From Polaromonas sp. (GTDB lineage Bacteria; Pseudomonadota; Gammaproteobacteria; Burkholderiales; Burkholderiaceae_C), in the NCBI GenBank assembly GCA_025362825.1, contig JANYFF010000387.1, forward strand, positions 1-13,989: a DNA stretch of 13,989 bases, given 5' to 3'. The notes under the pieces are model-generated. The model was not told the origin of the DNA, did not search any database, and saw only the letters and a program-made list of their open reading frames with translations. Position 1 is the first letter of the stretch, and every line of letters starts with the position of its first letter. Shown here in pieces: positions 13,201 to 13,989 of this stretch. The position numbers and the translations under genes were made by a program.

Positions 13201-13989
13201 TCAAATCAGTTCGATGGCCATGGCAGTTGCTTCGCCGCCGCCTATGCAAAGCGTCGCCACGCCTTTTTTCAGACCGCGGGCCTTGAGCGCGTACAGCAGG
13301 GTCACGATGATGCGGGCGCCGCTGGCGCCAATCGGGTGGCCGAGTGCGCAGGCACCGCCGTTGACGTTGACGATGTCGTGGCTGATGCCCAGCTCCTTCA
13401 TCGCGGCCATGGGCACCACGGCGAAGGCTTCGTTGATTTCCCAGAGGTCCACATCACCAACCTGCCAGCCGATCTTTTTCAGCAGTCTTTGCACCGCGCC
13501 TGCAGGGGCTGTCGCAAACCATTCAGGTGCCTGCGCAAAAGTGGCATGGCCGACGATGCGGGCCAGCGGCTGGGCACCCAGCTCTTTGGCGGTGGACTCA
13601 CGCGCCAGCACCAGCGCAGCGGCGCCGTCGTTGATAGACGAGCTGGAGGCGGCGGTGATGGTGCCGTCTTTTTTGAAGGCCGGCTTGAGTGTCGTCACCT
13701 TGTCAAGCTTGACCTTGCCCGGACCTTCGTCGATGGATATGACGGTTTCGCCGCTGCGGCCCTTGACGGTAACAGGCGTGATCTCGTCATTGAAAGCGCC
13801 GGACGATGTGGCCGCTTTGGCACGCTGCACGCTGGCAATGGCAAAGGCGTCTTGCGCTTCGCGGGTGAAGGCGTATTTGTCGGCGCACTGCTCGCCAAAG
13901 GTGCCCATGGCGCGACCGGGCTCGTAAGCGTCTTCGAGGCCGTCGAGCATCATGTGGTCCATCACCCGGTCGTGGCCAATACGAATGCC
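13201..13989 (-). CDS. Acetyl-CoA C-acetyltransferase-type thiolase, C-terminal part (5' end outside window)
   Basis: The frame is open to the right edge, so about 262 C-terminal residues of a roughly 390-residue thiolase are seen. The fragment starts with GIRIGHDRVMDHMMLDGLED. It continues through YAFTREAQDAFA, the loop ASSSSINDGAAALVLA, NEAFAVVPMAA with the Asn of the active site, the histidine motif NVNGGACALGHPIGASGAR, and CIGGGEATAMAIE with the second catalytic cysteine. The first cysteine, which carries the acyl group, lies outside the window. The sequence pattern is that of biosynthetic/degradative acetoacetyl-CoA thiolases (AtoB/PhaA group), which cleave or condense acetyl-CoA units in ketone-body, short-chain fatty acid or polyhydroxybutyrate metabolism. 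The next gene, the M20 peptidase, begins 111 bp downstream after a hairpin, so it may have its own promoter. It fits the acyl-CoA dehydrogenase in the same block. Confidence 0.94.
   Translation of the reverse strand, partial: GIRIGHDRVMDHMMLDGLEDAYEPGRAMGTFGEQCADKYAFTREAQDAFAIASVQRAKAATSSGAFNDEITPVTVKGRSGETVISIDEGPGKVKLDKVTTLKPAFKKDGTITAASSSSINDGAAALVLARESTAKELGAQPLARIVGHATFAQAPEWFATAPAGAVQRLLKKIGWQVGDVDLWEINEAFAVVPMAAMKELGISHDIVNVNGGACALGHPIGASGARIIVTLLYALKARGLKKGVATLCIGGGEATAMAIELI

Overview
The window looks like ordinary chromosome from a GC-rich betaproteobacterium, probably order Burkholderiales and family Comamonadaceae. This rests on high third-position GC, the recognisable protein families and short A/T-rich palindromes of a kind common in that family; no rRNA or other taxonomic marker is present. 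I see no tRNA, rRNA, CRISPR array, insertion sequence, integrase or phage gene. Coding density is high and no gap between genes exceeds about 220 bp, so there is no long empty stretch to explain.

Left block (1-2836): a minus-strand leucine/isovalerate catabolic cluster. liuB (methylcrotonoyl-CoA carboxylase carboxyltransferase subunit) is followed 3 bp later by liuC (methylglutaconyl-CoA hydratase-like) and then by the start of a DUF4126 membrane protein that runs off the left edge. The biotin-carrying subunit liuD, the HMG-CoA lyase liuE and isovaleryl-CoA dehydrogenase are not in view. An AraC-family regulator is transcribed divergently from liuB across a gap of about 145 bp and is the obvious candidate controller. 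It is followed on the plus strand by a glutathione S-transferase and, after a 220-bp gap with DnaA-box-like words, by an exported SGNH-type hydrolase.

Centre (5742-9246): a run of minus-strand genes converges on the SGNH gene. In transcription order these are a membrane-anchored metallophosphoesterase, a HAD phosphatase (overlapping by 1 nt, GTG start), an unusual formyltransferase with two C-terminal ACT domains, an intact HigA-type antitoxin with no toxin beside it, and a second, truncated HigA-like remnant.

Right block (9326-13989): a minus-strand acyl-CoA set. In transcription order it has a 5'-truncated acetyl-CoA acetyltransferase-type thiolase, an exported carboxypeptidase G2-like M20 peptidase, an acyl-CoA dehydrogenase, an alpha/beta hydrolase with an aspartate nucleophile, and a YchJ/SEC-C protein. 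Spacings of 18-28 bp from the peptidase to ychJ suggest co-transcription.

The most unusual object is the formyltransferase-ACT-ACT fusion at 6430-7605, which has the reverse domain order of PurU and a changed active-site motif. The next is the pair of toxin-less antitoxin genes directly downstream of it. I found nothing I could honestly call a new multi-gene system.
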